Below, piece by piece: positions 29,209 through 40,017 of a stretch of DNA of 64,000 nucleotides. Below the pieces are notes generated by a model that worked only from the letters and a program-made list of their open reading frames with translations, had not been told where the DNA came from and made no database searches. This stretch comes from Carposina sasakii (lineage: Eukaryota > Arthropoda > Insecta > Lepidoptera > Carposinidae), in contig CP053169.1 of assembly GCA_014607495.2 (NCBI GenBank), forward strand, positions 1,922,001 through 1,986,000, written 5' to 3'. A program made the translations under genes and the position numbers. The stretch's first letter is position 1, and each line of letters begins with the position of its first letter.

Positions 29209-30777
29209 TCATCGCCGTCTTCTAGACCTAGGTCTTCGACATCGACCCATGCCAATACTATCCCCAATACCAGACTTGTTGAAATAAACGAAGATCACGG
29301 TAGCAAACACACAACATAAAATACTAAACACGGCTATCTGTTTCTTCTTCCAGCTTCGCGCTTCTTTATCTGTTATTATCTTTAAAGTATACTTCTCTGC
29401 GGGCTTCTTCTTTCCTCCTATCCTCTCAATCTCCGTCAACGTTATTCCGGGTGGCAACTCAATCTTTTTTATCCCAAGTTTTTCTGGCGGCATTCTCCCA
29501 GGCGAGTGGTATCCTGAAAGATCTTCACCTTCCGTCTTGACGGTTCCGACTAAGTCATTATACATTTTTTGGGACAGCTGTTTTCGAACTGCCTTGACGG
29601 CCACTTCGTCAAGTGCGTTCTTCTCTGTGCCATGCGCATACTTCACCTTCTCCACTCCACGGTTCAATTTCTTCTTTTTATGCGGTCTATGATCTGAATA
29701 TGCTGGTTCTTCACATTCAGCGTCCCAGTTGTCCGGTATTAAAGGGTGCATGAACTTCTCAAGTTTTTGCACGGGACATCTGACGTCACAGCCTGGGAAA
29801 TTTGCTCGGGTTAATTCAGACTCCGGACTTAGCTGATACCAGAGCTGCACGTAATTGTTTTTCTGAACCTGCCGGAATTCTATTAAAATAACTGACGCGA
29901 AGTTGGGAGGTTCTGTTATATTGATCTGGAAAGCACCAAATAAGCCCCCCAAGACGGTGTCATGGGTACCGTATAGAAAAACTGTTGGTTGGTTTCTCGA
30001 TGTTACTTTGCGCAATATTCTTTCAAATAAAGGTCCAGATCGCAAGCGTATAAGGTCAGGAGACATGGCCGATAGCATTAGCGTTTTAGCGCACTCCATT
30101 TTTATGTCATCGTATACTTCGTCACTCTCACACCATTTAGGTAGAAGAAGTCCACTCTGCTTCGATATTTCGAGAACAGTGTAAATGTTGCACAAAGCAT
30201 TTCCTGATATGGAGTCCCTTTTTGTCGCCTTCGCCACATAATTGTATATTGCATGTTCCCGTGATATTTGTTTCGACATAGCGCTCAGTGTTTTACTCAA
30301 TATGTTACAACGAGGGTTTGCTACAAGGATATTGTCAATATATTGAGGTGTAGTATGTATGGGACATGGTTGCCAGTTGAGATCGCAGAATTTGTCTTCA
30401 GAGCTAGGAGGAATGAGACCGGCTAGGAGACTAGCGGAGCTCATCAGCGTCCTGTCAGAGTCAGAGGATGTAGCATATACTTTCTTCCAGCCACGTACAT
30501 CTGGTATTATGGTCTTGTACCTCGCTCGCAGGTTTTGACCCAGTTGGTATGTCTGATATTTTCCCAATGATGTCAGCTGCCCTGGACCGTTTTTCCATGT
30601 ATCCGATTCGCCATTTGGATCTAAAGGAAACGTATTGATAGGCTCTCTGTGTCCATGTCTGAAAATTATGTGAACTTTGTCGATTCGTCCTTCTTTGGAG
30701 TCGTCTTCTTCAGCACGTTTCCAGAGGGCTTCACAGTAAATTGAATAGGCCAATAATATAAACATTACCCGCCACAT
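29209..30777 (-). CDS. Histidine acid phosphatase, membrane-anchored
   Basis: 522 residues in a single uninterrupted frame. An N-terminal signal (residues 1-17), then the branch-2 histidine acid phosphatase motif RHGHREP (40-46), SDSDRTLMS (105-113) and the second catalytic HD (272-273, in YGTHDT). Cysteines at 131, 138, 157, 196, 216 and 229 suggest an exported, disulfide-bonded enzyme. A basic linker, a membrane helix (about 481-499) and an arginine-rich tail follow, so it is probably a type I membrane phosphatase facing outside or the lysosomal lumen. AATAAA-like signal near 29020-29026. Related to insect testicular/venom acid phosphatase-like proteins; substrate unknown. Tandem with the gene at 31369-32535. 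Confidence 0.9.
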   Translation of the reverse strand: MWRVMFILLAYSIYCEALWKRAEEDDSKEGRIDKVHIIFRHGHREPINTFPLDPNGESDTWKNGPGQLTSLGKYQTYQLGQNLRARYKTIIPDVRGWKKVYATSSDSDRTLMSSASLLAGLIPPSSEDKFCDLNWQPCPIHTTPQYIDNILVANPRCNILSKTLSAMSKQISREHAIYNYVAKATKRDSISGNALCNIYTVLEISKQSGLLLPKWCESDEVYDDIKMECAKTLMLSAMSPDLIRLRSGPLFERILRKVTSRNQPTVFLYGTHDTVLGGLFGAFQINITEPPNFASVILIEFRQVQKNNYVQLWYQLSPESELTRANFPGCDVRCPVQKLEKFMHPLIPDNWDAECEEPAYSDHRPHKKKKLNRGVEKVKYAHGTEKNALDEVAVKAVRKQLSQKMYNDLVGTVKTEGEDLSGYHSPGRMPPEKLGIKKIELPPGITLTEIERIGGKKKPAEKYTLKIITDKEARSWKKKQIAVFSILCCVFATVIFVYFNKSGIGDSIGMGRCRRPRSRRRR

Positions 30778-31368
30778 CTTGACCGTTACCTATAAGAGAC
30801 CGAGATATCTAGATTTCATTCACACTGCTTTTACTAAATTAGCAGAAGCACTTTCTAAACTAAAATTTCTTTCCACTTTCTACCTAAACTTACAGGTAAT
30901 AAAATACGTGAATAAATACTTGTCTGCAATTTAAATCATTGTTTAGTTTAGATTTATTCAAATTTTTTGTGGATTTTCATTACATTTACTTCGACTGATT
31001 TCTACTGTTATTCTCCTCTATGCTTCTACTTCTGTCAGTGCTTCTGTCTTGAAATTGACGGAGTCATGTGACTTTTTTTAGTTATTAGAGGTGCAGCGGT
31101 CAAGGTCACATCCAGAGGCCGCAGACCGTAAACAACTACGGACCATCAGCAGCACAGAACACTCTCTAGATCAGAAGCAAAACCGCATTTGAAGTTTATG
31201 TTGTGGATTTCACATTATGAAAGTAAGATGCCGCTATTGTGTAGAATGATTTAGAACATGCAAAATACAAAAAAATTTATTTACTCAATTTTACTTTCAA
31301 AAACAAATAACTACTTAAATAAAAAATATGTCACAAGAGTTTCAGATTCTGAACGCCACTGTTGTATT
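30778..31368. promoter_or_regulatory. Spacer between tandem phosphatase genes
   Basis: 591 bp with no coding signal. It must hold the promoter of the downstream (left) gene and the 3' end of the right one; an AATAAA on the minus strand lies at about 31276-31281. No clear TATA box seen. Confidence 0.4.
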
Positions 31369-32535
31369 TTAGATGTCCCAAATATTTAACTGATTATTTT
31401 CTCCTTGAAGACCGCTATCTACCATACCCCTTACATTCTCTCTATCCTTATTTTCCGTGATACCGCATTCAGCTTCCCAATTATCCGGTATCAAGGGATC
31501 CATTATCCTTTCAAGTTTATGCGCAGGACACCTGGGCTCGCAGCCAGGGAATGAAGCGCGGACCAAATCTGATTCCGGCTTCAGCTGGTACCATAATTGA
31601 GCGTGATGCTCCTTCTTCACCTTTCGGAACTCTACTATGATGACCGAAGCAAAATTCGGAGGCTCCGTTATATTTATATTAAACGCACCGAATAATCCGC
31701 CCAAAACTGTATCATGGGTGCTGTACAGGTATATGGTTGGCGGCGGGTCCTTCTTAGTTGTTTTATGGGTTATCTTTTTAAGAAGCGGGCCAGATCTCAG
31801 CCTTATGAGTTCTGTGGCAGCAGCCGGCAGTGTCAACGTCCTGGCACACTCGTGTTTTAATTTATCGTACACTTCGTAATTTTCACACCACTTCGGGAAA
31901 ACAACTCCACTTTGTTTCGCTATCTCCAAAACTGTGTAGATATTGCAAATAGAGTTAGCTGAAATGGTTTTCTTACCCATTGCCTTAGCTAAGTAATCGT
32001 AGATATTGTCATCTCTTTCCATTTTTGCAGCCATTTCGTTAAGCTTGTTAGTTAAGGTTGTGCAGCGTGGGTTAGCAACCAGGACGTTGTCGAGATTTTG
32101 TGGTGTGGTATGTATTGGACATGGCTGCCAGTTCAGCTCACAGAATCTGTCTTCTTCGCTAGGCGGGATAAGTCCGGCGAGCACGCTGGCCGAGCTCATC
32201 AAGGTCCGGTCGGAGTCAGAGGAGGTGGCGTGAATGCACCGCCAACTGTTCTTCTCCGGTATCAAGGACCTGTATCTCGCTCGAAGATTTCTCCCAAGGT
32301 TGTAAGTCTGCTGTTTACCCAGTGAGGTAAGTTGGCCTGGGCCATTCTTCCAGATGCTGGATTCGTCGTTTTGGTCTGCAGGGAAGGTGTTCATGGGCTC
32401 TCTATGCCCATGTCTGAAGACAACGTGCACTTGCTCAATTCGTCCCTCTTTCGAGTCATCCTCTGCAGCTGGCTTCCAGAGATCTGCTTGGCAATAGACT
32501 GCGTAGACCAGTACTATTAACATCAGCCTCCACAT
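31369..32535 (-). CDS. Histidine acid phosphatase, secreted form
   Basis: 388 residues, single exon. Signal peptide 1-17, RHGHREP at 41-47, SDSDRTLMS, and a distal YSTHDT. It is closely similar along its whole length to the neighbouring 522-residue paralogue, but ends soon after CGITENK and lacks the membrane helix and basic tail. It is probably a secreted or lysosomal acid phosphatase. Both catalytic motifs are intact, so activity is expected. Same orientation and the missing introns point to a local duplication of an intronless ancestor. Confidence 0.92.
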   Translation of the reverse strand: MWRLMLIVLVYAVYCQADLWKPAAEDDSKEGRIEQVHVVFRHGHREPMNTFPADQNDESSIWKNGPGQLTSLGKQQTYNLGRNLRARYRSLIPEKNSWRCIHATSSDSDRTLMSSASVLAGLIPPSEEDRFCELNWQPCPIHTTPQNLDNVLVANPRCTTLTNKLNEMAAKMERDDNIYDYLAKAMGKKTISANSICNIYTVLEIAKQSGVVFPKWCENYEVYDKLKHECARTLTLPAAATELIRLRSGPLLKKITHKTTKKDPPPTIYLYSTHDTVLGGLFGAFNINITEPPNFASVIIVEFRKVKKEHHAQLWYQLKPESDLVRASFPGCEPRCPAHKLERIMDPLIPDNWEAECGITENKDRENVRGMVDSGLQGENNQLNIWDI

Positions 32536-34838
32536 CTTGTATCCACAAAATTGCTAAATTGAAAATTCTACTGATGAAGAGTGTTTACTCTGCTACATAA
32601 TTTTCTTACGAACACACACAAAATTTCATTACATACCTAATCGAAATATAAATATTGTAGTTGCTACTAATGCATTTAGCGCATATTTTTGTAGTTTTTG
32701 TAAAATTCAAAAAATATATTTTGCTTTTCTTCTAAGTTCACATCTGATATTTGACAATGTCATAACCTGACAAAATACTAAAGATCTTTTACAGGGTGTA
32801 GCAAATGGGTATGTTAAGCATAGTTCTATGAATATAGCACTTTGGGACTCGAAACATTGAGAAAAGAGACTCGAAATCACATGCTGACTTTTCAAGATTG
32901 TATGAGTATTCCAGGGACTTGTAACTAAGAGCATTCGTAGTCGTTTAGGAATTCTCCACACTATCTAGTAAAATAAAGACTCCCTTAAATATCCTTAATG
33001 ATTTCATATGATGTGATTGAATACACTTGGCTCTTGAGACCCATTGCTATACTATATATAGTATAAAAAACACTATTTCCGTATAACATTTTATTGGGAA
33101 CACTTATAAATAACATTAACATTCAAACTTTTTGATTCCGTTGCTTACGAAAATAATTTTATAATACTTATTTTACTGACCAGAGAGATACTCGGCAACA
33201 TTTTGAATCTTAAATCAGTTATCAAAACTATGTAAATTAGAGGTAGCATAAGTTAAATTTTATATGTGACTCTATACTTAAAAATTCCAAGTATGGAGAT
33301 ATGTATGTATTACAATTTTGAAGTTTCGTAGTGTTTACTTATTTAATTTTAAACTTGTCACTGAACCTTTCTATCTGACCCCGCTAAAGATGTTTGTAGG
33401 TTCTTCTCATTACTTTCGACTACTCCATTTTGAGAGCACAGACGTATATACAGGGTATTTTGTGACGTATATACAAGATGCTGGAAACGATGTAAATTTT
33501 GTGAAAAAAAAAATTACTTGATCGGGCGAAATTTATAGTGTCCAGTGTTTATGCAATTTTTTTTTCATATACAGATATTAATTATTTCTCGTGAAAAAAT
33601 CCTGCTACGTGCGTCTTTGAGCATTTATGCAGAAAAACGCAGTCTATTTACTCAACTTTGGACCCTAATATCTTGGGAACCAGACACTTTCCAGGTATAC
33701 TTCCATGGAGAAAAATGATCGTGATAATGAGGAGATTCTGTAGTTCGGGAACGTTGACGACCAAAAAACTTTTTATTTTTATTTATTTTATTTACCAGAA
33801 CATCCTGTATGTATGTATGAGATTAAGGCAGTTGCTTAATCCCAACCACGATTAGTCTGGTGGTCATAGGAAGTCCATTCTTAGATAAAATATTACGTAT
33901 ACAATATAAAAGTTTACATCTATACTTATGTATATTAAATTTATTTACAAAGGAGATGACGTCCATGCTTAAAAGTAGAAAGATTTGAAAAATGTCCTCA
34001 TTGCTTTTCTAGGTGGGTACTTGCTGACGTTACGCGGTATCTATAATGTTACACACTATGTTACATGTTACACGTCGAGCATTCACGCAGTCAGTACGTA
34101 GTGTAATCGGGTAGGGGGAAACTAGCGACTATCTTTAAAGTCAGTTTCAAAGAATAAGTCCTATGCCTGATTTGGGAACTGTCATTTTTTGTGTGTTATA
34201 CACATAGTAACTAGCGCCGTCATTCATAGGAACTATACGGTAAAACGCACTGTACATTAGTGTACATAGATTTTGGAATACAGCGCGCGTAACATGATTT
34301 TTACTTACGTTACATCGCGTAACGTCGGTCTGTACCGACCTTTTACTTTTATGACATGCCTGTGTTCTCAAAGGGATAACACAAAGACCTTGTATTACGC
34401 CGAAGTCAGTCGGATCGGAGATCAATAGTCATACATGAGGGTATATTTAGACATGAAAATTGTTAACTCTGATACTCGTTTTTTCTCGTTTTATTGTATG
34501 AGATGAGGCATCTGCATTAGAATGTGACTAGAATAGTATTAAGTTAATACATGTGGTTTAACTAACCACAGTAACGGGGCATTTAGACAAGGCAAATAGG
34601 TGAGACATTTCACTCTCACGCCCCACCCACCGTGGCTATCACCGTGTTCAGGAATTTTCCGATCTGTCACCCTATTTTGCCCTCTAGAGTGACAGACCAG
34701 AAATTTTAAATTTCAATTTTAGCCTAACTAACAGGCTAAAATCGAAAAAAATGTGGGCACAAAAAGGGAACATTCCCATGTTCGGCTATTGGTCTCATGT
34801 AAATTCCCCACTAGTGATGTGACGCAGTCCGTTCAGCA
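32536..34838. other. Intergenic, repeats only
   Basis: Holds a half copy of the ACAGGGTGTA MITE (about 32789-32960) and an E2 copy (33449-33770). 33900-34800 contains scraps of other repeats (for example 'cctatgcctgatttgg', also near 48630). No gene recognised. Confidence 0.5.
33449..33770 (+). repeat. E2 family copy
   Basis: Contains 'tgcagaaaaacgcagtctat' and 'gggaacgttgacgaccaaa'; the left end is rearranged. Confidence 0.65.
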
Positions 34839-34922
34839 CTAGCTGACGACGTGGTTGTCCTCCACGGCGACGTCGTCGGCCATCGGCGCGAGCGCCGTCA
34901 GCTGCGTCGCCGTGGCCCTTCG

Positions 34923-34945
34923 CTAGGACCTGTGGCGGATGTCTC
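34923..34945 (-). CDS. UNC93-like exon 6 (terminal, to TAG)
   Basis: Strong acceptor CTCATTTTCAG; phase matches exon 5. Encodes DIRHRS then TAG (34923-34925). The same frame stays open for 27 further codons (34922-34842) to TAG at 34839-34841; 26 of the 27 end in G or C. Confidence 0.55.
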
Positions 34946-37900
34946 CTGAAAATGAGTAATTGATGTGGGTTTATATCTAGGTCTCATCTTTTTAATACAA
35001 TTTTATTGGGTCCATCTGTAGCTTTATTACTTTTTTATTGGAACATATCGCGCAAGAAGGTGAAAATAAAACCTACCCGTAAAAACTTCAAAGCCTTATT
35101 TGGCAAAACGCACCTTGGCCAAACAAGCCATTCCCAATTGTACGTACATTATGTTACGCCCTGTATACCCACCCCGTCGCAGGCGCAGTTCGAGCGCGGC
35201 ATGCGACGCAATCGCCGCACACAGCGCCGCAGCCAGCGTGGCGAGTTGCGTGCGCACACACAGCAGCTGTCGTGCCGCGCATGCCAGTGCCAGCCCAGCG
35301 TGACGGGTCGCCAGCGTCACCGACCATGCCCCTCGCCAACCTCCCCCGCCGATACACACGCCGGCCTGCCAAGAAGTATATTGGAATCCATTTCATAGAG
35401 TCCTAAGTCCTATGCTTGATTTTGGATTTTGAACTAAAAAATTTTTCCCCAGCGCCGCATACACACGCCGCTGTGCCGGCCTGCCAAACAAGCATAATGG
35501 AATCCGTTCCATAGAGGTAGGTGCCTGATTTTGGAGCAAAAATTTTGCGAAATTCCGGGAAGTTTGCAAAGAATACCTGTAAAACATCCCAAAGGGCAGC
35601 ACAAGCGCCCCACGCGGCTGCTGCCAGCGCCGGCAGTGCCAGGTCAGACCTGGCAGCTCGCCACTGCAGTAGTGCCAGCAGCAAGGACGCATGTGCAGCC
35701 GCACCCCCAGCTGCTAGGGCACCACGACGACCCCTAGCCGCTGCCATGCTGAGTGTAGCAGCTGCCAGTGCTTGCAGCAAACCAGCGCCACATAACGCCC
35801 ACCACCAGCCGCCGACGCATACGCCATACCACTAAATTGTTTACATATATGTATAATTATATACTCATGATTGAGTTCCCAAAATGGGGTGAAGGATCAC
35901 GAAAAAGATCATATAGGCATGTATACTATAGCAGGATTAGACCAATGAAAACTTGCTTACTCATCGCTTACGAGAACGCCCCAAAGTTAGAGTCGACTTT
36001 TATGATATGTACCGAAGGAAATGCAGCTTATATCTAGTGAAGCCTCGCATGGGCCTGGGCAATATCGTTTATAAAACCTTATTAGTTCTATGCAGATGCG
36101 TGGCTTCACTAGAAAACATCAGCTGCATTTTCTTCAGTACCTACAGTAAGAATCGACTACATCCCGCTATGTTACATCCCATCTGGGGGTTACCATGAAG
36201 TAAACTCATGAAGCAGTTGTTTCCCTCGTGAAATCGAGTTGTCACTCTAGATTACATAGCGGCATCTCGCTTCCACAATGAAAACAATCCTGTTTTATCA
36301 GTCCATGGCAATCTGGATCTGCATTGGGACACTATTTTATCTGCCTCAAACATTTATGATATGTAAGAGTACCTCATGCGAAAACTTAACATAACCTCAA
36401 GTATCTAAAATGTTATCCAGAGCTTTTATGCACTCTCTTTGTAAATAACAACTGCCCATACCTACCTTAATATACGAGGTATAAATGAATCCCTGTTGTA
36501 ACCCGATGAAAAGGCCCATCGGTGCAGCCAGTAAGGTGCGAGGGTCTCTAATGACGGAGCGGGAGTCAGGCGGAGGCGCCGGGGCACCTGCCCCGGGCAC
36601 AGCTAGCAGAGCCCCGCATAAGGCCAGTGCGGACCACACCCCGGCTAGCCCACGACCAGCTGCCCCCCATGCGGCCCAAAGAGTGGGGTCAGGGCAACCT
36701 GCCGCACCACATGTCCGCTCCTGTAAAATTTATGTGATTAATTTGATTCATTGACTTTTACTAGTTATTTGCTTGGCACGAGTAAAAGGTTCGGGGTTTC
36801 GGTCGGAAATGTTGCATGCCATAAACACTACATCTTTCTAGTGTTAATAATCTAAGTACTAGCCTAGATTTAATTCTAATTAAAATGTACTCACTTCCAA
36901 ATCGTCTTCTAAATAAAAGTCTTCCGAAGGAGGCCATTTCGGTTCAGATGCATTTGTTGGAGCTGGAGTATAATAGTTAGCTGATGATGAAGTGTCCGGC
37001 CAGATCATTAAAGCCGCTCCAAGCATCAGTGATCCGACTATCAGTCCAATATCCTGTGCAGCTCGTAAAGCCCTTAAAGCTCTTCGCAATAACGTTTTCC
37101 TTCTCCCTTCATCGCTAACTGTCTGTGCCAGACTCGTCGCTGAAGAAGACAATGCAAGATACATTGGAGCTAAACTTGTTCCACAGATAACGTACAGCGG
37201 CAACAGCACTGGTAACGGCGTCGCTATGCTATGCGCAGCCAGCAGAATACCGACCAGAACATGAGTGACAGTGATGGTCACACGAATGCCAGTCTTCTGG
37301 AGGATGAGGGGAGAAAATGGGGCAACTATAGCTGCAACAGCGTGCATGATTGCCAGAGGAATGGCGCCGGCTTCCGCGCCAGCTAGGGCGGTGAAGGGCA
37401 GAAGAGCGGCTGCGCAGAGACCGCTGGAGAAGCAGAGTAGAGTGAAGCGGCGGACTAGTGCGCGTGGCAGTGGGGGTGGGGCTCTCGCCAACAGGCGTCG
37501 GACTGATGCGGCTCCCACTGAAGACGTGGCAGACTCCCGCCGTCTCGTTCCAGCCCCTGTCGCCACTCGAAGCGGCGTTTTGCACTTCCTCCAAGGCCAT
37601 TCTTTTTTACATATGGTGCTCACTGGTATCTGGAAACGTAGTAAGTACAGGACGATGTAATAAGTAGGTACCTACGATCGACATGTTTTATGGCTAGTCT
37701 ATTGACTGTCGATTAAAACTGTAATTTCTCCATAGAATCGGGGACAACGTAGGTATTTGTGCTGTTGCGCTCACTAGCGCCACTGTACCCGGGGTTTTTT
37801 AAATTTAGAAATCCTTCTACTAATAATTAATGTCCATGGACATAGTTTCCTAAAGGGTTGCGTTTCCTTTGGGATAAACTAAATTTAAAAAACCTCCGGC

Positions 37901-38236
37901 GGCAAACTCACTCGCGGCCATTGACTCGTTATCATTATTAAACTTTAATAATACTTCTTACAAACCAGCGGTTCAGTGGAACAAGCACGAACCTATCAAA
38001 TAACGCTATCGTCAAATCTCATAGATTTTGCTTGCGAGCCGATAGCGTTACTAGGCGTGTAAAAAAGTTCGTGCTCACCCTCCATCTTAGAAAGTTTGCT
38101 ATCAGGATACCAGCTATGGTCGCTATGAACATACCTGTGAGATGACGTTGCGATGCCGCTGCGGGTCGGACACGGTACGTGCGGCCACGCGCACGGGCGC
38201 TCGGTTGCGCTCCGTCAAGTCTGGGAGACTGCCCAT
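34923..38236 (-). CDS. UNC93-like multi-pass membrane protein, 6 exons
   Basis: Exons in transcript order: 38236-38135, 37629-36895, 36720-36466, 35831-35577, 35365-35173 and 34945-34923. All phases agree; about 520 residues. It starts MGSLPDLTERNRAP. Exon 2 carries the first half of the bundle; exon 3 has CGAAGCPDPTLW and GLFIGLQQGFIYTSYIK; exon 4 WYGVCVGGWWWAL and AAWGACAALWDVLQ. These line up with the UNC93/MFS-like family (CGANFC..., EQGF, WGVADAVWQ). Family members act in ion-channel regulation or receptor trafficking; the role here is unknown. Coding exons are far more GC-rich and alanine-rich than the surroundings. The gene end is less certain: see the last exon. Confidence 0.85.
35173..35365 (-). 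CDS. UNC93-like exon 5
   Basis: Acceptor CTTGGCAG, then AGVCIGGGGWRGAWSVTLAT ... ALELRLRRG to a GTGGGT donor (phase 1). If not spliced, the frame runs on to a stop at 35096-35098 through sequence that looks like a repeat (TATACAGGGCG...), giving an alternative C-terminus. Confidence 0.75.
35345..35535. repeat. Tandem duplication across an UNC93-like splice acceptor
   Basis: 35345-35428 and 35451-35535 are imperfect direct copies. Shared blocks are 'cacacgcc', 'gccggcctgccaa', 'tggaatcc.ttcatagag' and 'tgattttgga'. The right copy carries a second acceptor and the first codons of exon 5, but its frame stops early (GEKFFS...). Confidence 0.6.
35577..35831 (-). CDS. UNC93-like exon 4
   Basis: 85 codons, WYGVCVGGWWWALCGAGLLQ ... 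AALWDVLQ, phase 0; acceptor AATTTAG, donor GTATTC. Confidence 0.85.
35878..36170. repeat. E3 family copies, inverted pair
   Basis: A forward copy (35878-36060, 'ttcccaaaatggggtgaagg') faces a reversed fragment (36090-36170, 'gcagatgcgtggcttcacta') inside an intron of the UNC93-like gene. Confidence 0.5.
36466..36720 (-). CDS. UNC93-like exon 3
   Basis: 85 codons, ERTCGAAGCPDP ... GFIYTSYIK, phase 0 at both ends; acceptor TTTTACAG, donor GTAGGT. Confidence 0.88.
36895..37629 (-). CDS. UNC93-like exon 2
   Basis: 245 codons from a GTTTCCAG acceptor (first residues IPVSTICKKEWPW) to EDDLE before GTGAGT. It contains five or six hydrophobic helices, e.g. PLPVLLPLYVICGTSLAPMY. Confidence 0.88.
37978..38082. 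repeat. Short inverted-repeat MITE (GTGAGCACGAAC)
   Basis: Ends 'aacaagcacgaacctatc' and 'aagttcgtgctcaccct', internal 'cgctatcg' mirrored. It lies in intron 1 of the UNC93-like gene; relative of 21349-21454. Confidence 0.65.
38135..38236 (-). CDS. UNC93-like exon 1
   Basis: 34 codons, MGSLPDLTERNRAPVRVAAR then TVSDPQRHRNVISQ, donor GTATGT. The start is the first ATG in a frame that joins exon 2; other ATGs upstream hit stops. Confidence 0.75.
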
Positions 38237-38626
38237 ACGATGGCGGCTCCTGTACTCCCCGTCAACTCCTCATTTCTCCTTACTGGTAAAACATGGGGTA
38301 AAGTTCATGTGAAAAACACATAATTAAAAAAAAAAATCTATTGATTTCCAATTGCATTTGTAATTTAGGGTCTGAAGAATATAAAATTCTTTATTTTATA
38401 ACATAAGAATATTTCCAAGCGCTACTGTTACAGCTTAGTAGCCGTAGGGCATTTAAACATTTGGTTGATAATTTAAAAAAAAATGCTAATACCTAGATAA
38501 TCTACCAGGATTGGCCCCCCACTGCACAGTAAGCCAAGATCAACACAGGCGACCAAATAATGCAAATAAAGCATAGAACATCCCGGGGGAACCTGACAAG
38601 CGACTTTAAAGTATCAAAACTAATAT

Positions 38627-38999
38627 ACAGGGTGATTTTCGGTCGTCAACGTTCCCGAAAACTACGGAATCTCCTCGTCATCACGATCATTTTTCTCCAT
38701 GGAAACATAGGTAGGTACCTAGGAAGTGTCTAGTTTCCAAAATATTAGGGTTAAAAGTTGAGTTTTTCTGCATAAATGCACATTGACGCCTGTAGCAAGA
38801 ATGAAAAAACTAGCATAAACACTGGATTTGCCCAGTGGATCAGAGTGGAATAGGCCAAATTTTGCCCGATCTAGTAATAAAAAAAAATTTAAAAAAAAAT
38901 TTACATCGTTTCCCTGCATTTTTTTTGGCATAAACTTAATTTATTTGATGTATAGAGTACGTAACCTTCGTTAAGGGTGGTAACGAAAAAACACCCTGT
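38627..38999 (-). repeat. E2 family, full copy
   Basis: Reverse orientation, from tacagggtgattttcggtcg to aaaaacaccctgta. Confidence 0.75.
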
Positions 39000-39589
39000 A
39001 TGTAAATACATAAATAAACCATGTTGTATAAGAGTTGATAGTTCAGAAGGAATAAATGACTACCCAATTTCTGGTATTGACCGGCTACTCACTGTGAATC
39101 TCAAATGGCACAAATGTGCAAACCTCAGTGGTAATGTGCAAAATAATGCGCGGTTTGCGAAACCATAAGGTCCACGGGAGCCGACGTAGGTACGTGGAGT
39201 TTAGACAATGTTACAGTTTTACGATAGACTTTATTACGTTCACGCTTAGATCAATAAAGTCTAGTGTCGAAATAAAATATGTTTCTGTAGTACCTACATC
39301 CAGTTGCCGCTGCAGCTAGACCTGATGTCTAGGTTATCATAGGTAACTACTACTTCTCCTAATACGAGCGTCCTACCACTATTGTAAGATTGGATAACAT
39401 GACTTAGCATGTGAACAAAGTCGTGGGCGGCCGCTATAGTAATGTTGTTTTTAGATTTTTCAGGCAATTTTTCTCTCCGTAAGACCCATCCTCGTACTTA
39501 TAAAAAAAAAAGAATTAGCAACACATTTAGCGATTATTTTTTTTAATACTTATTATAGATTTCTCCATATCTAGATACTCATCTTCTGC

Positions 39590-39842
39590 CCTTACCCCAT
39601 TATTTATGGGGTCGGCGCAATATGGTTTCTTTCGAAACTCACATTGCCAAGGATTTGGCATTTGTTTTTACGGCCGGCTGCCTGCCTGATGCTAACCCTT
39701 CTCGGGTAAAGCTAAGTGACAATTATAAAAAAAAATCCATACATGAATTAAATTCAGTGGTACAGGCCCGCGACTGGGATCGAACTCACGCCTCCCGACT
39801 GAAAGGCGCATGTTTTAACCATTGGGCTATCACCGCTCCATA
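39590..39842 (-). mobile_element. tRNA-headed SINE, family B
   Basis: Minus strand: 'gtgatagcccaatggttaaa' (A box) and 'gtgagttcgatcccagt' (B box), then a shared body ending near 'aatggggtaaggg'. The cloverleaf is incomplete, so it is not called as a tRNA gene. Confidence 0.7.
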
Positions 39843-40017
39843 TCTAGATACTATCTAAAAAAATACATGTACCTATGTGATGGATGACCTCATGGATCGG
39901 TTTTCTATAGTAGGCTATTTTTATTAACATACCCCTTTTGTTTGGAGAGTATAGGGAAGCACTAAGAAAGGAATTTCCAATATTTTCACGGGAATTAGAA
40001 ATACGAGATTTCTAAAT

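Noticed and set aside
31637..32520. Several plus-strand frames of 62-80 codons
   Set aside because: Antisense shadows of the 388-residue acid phosphatase.
37265..37660. 131-codon plus-strand frame
   Set aside because: Opposite strand of UNC93-like exon 2, open because of its GC-rich codons.
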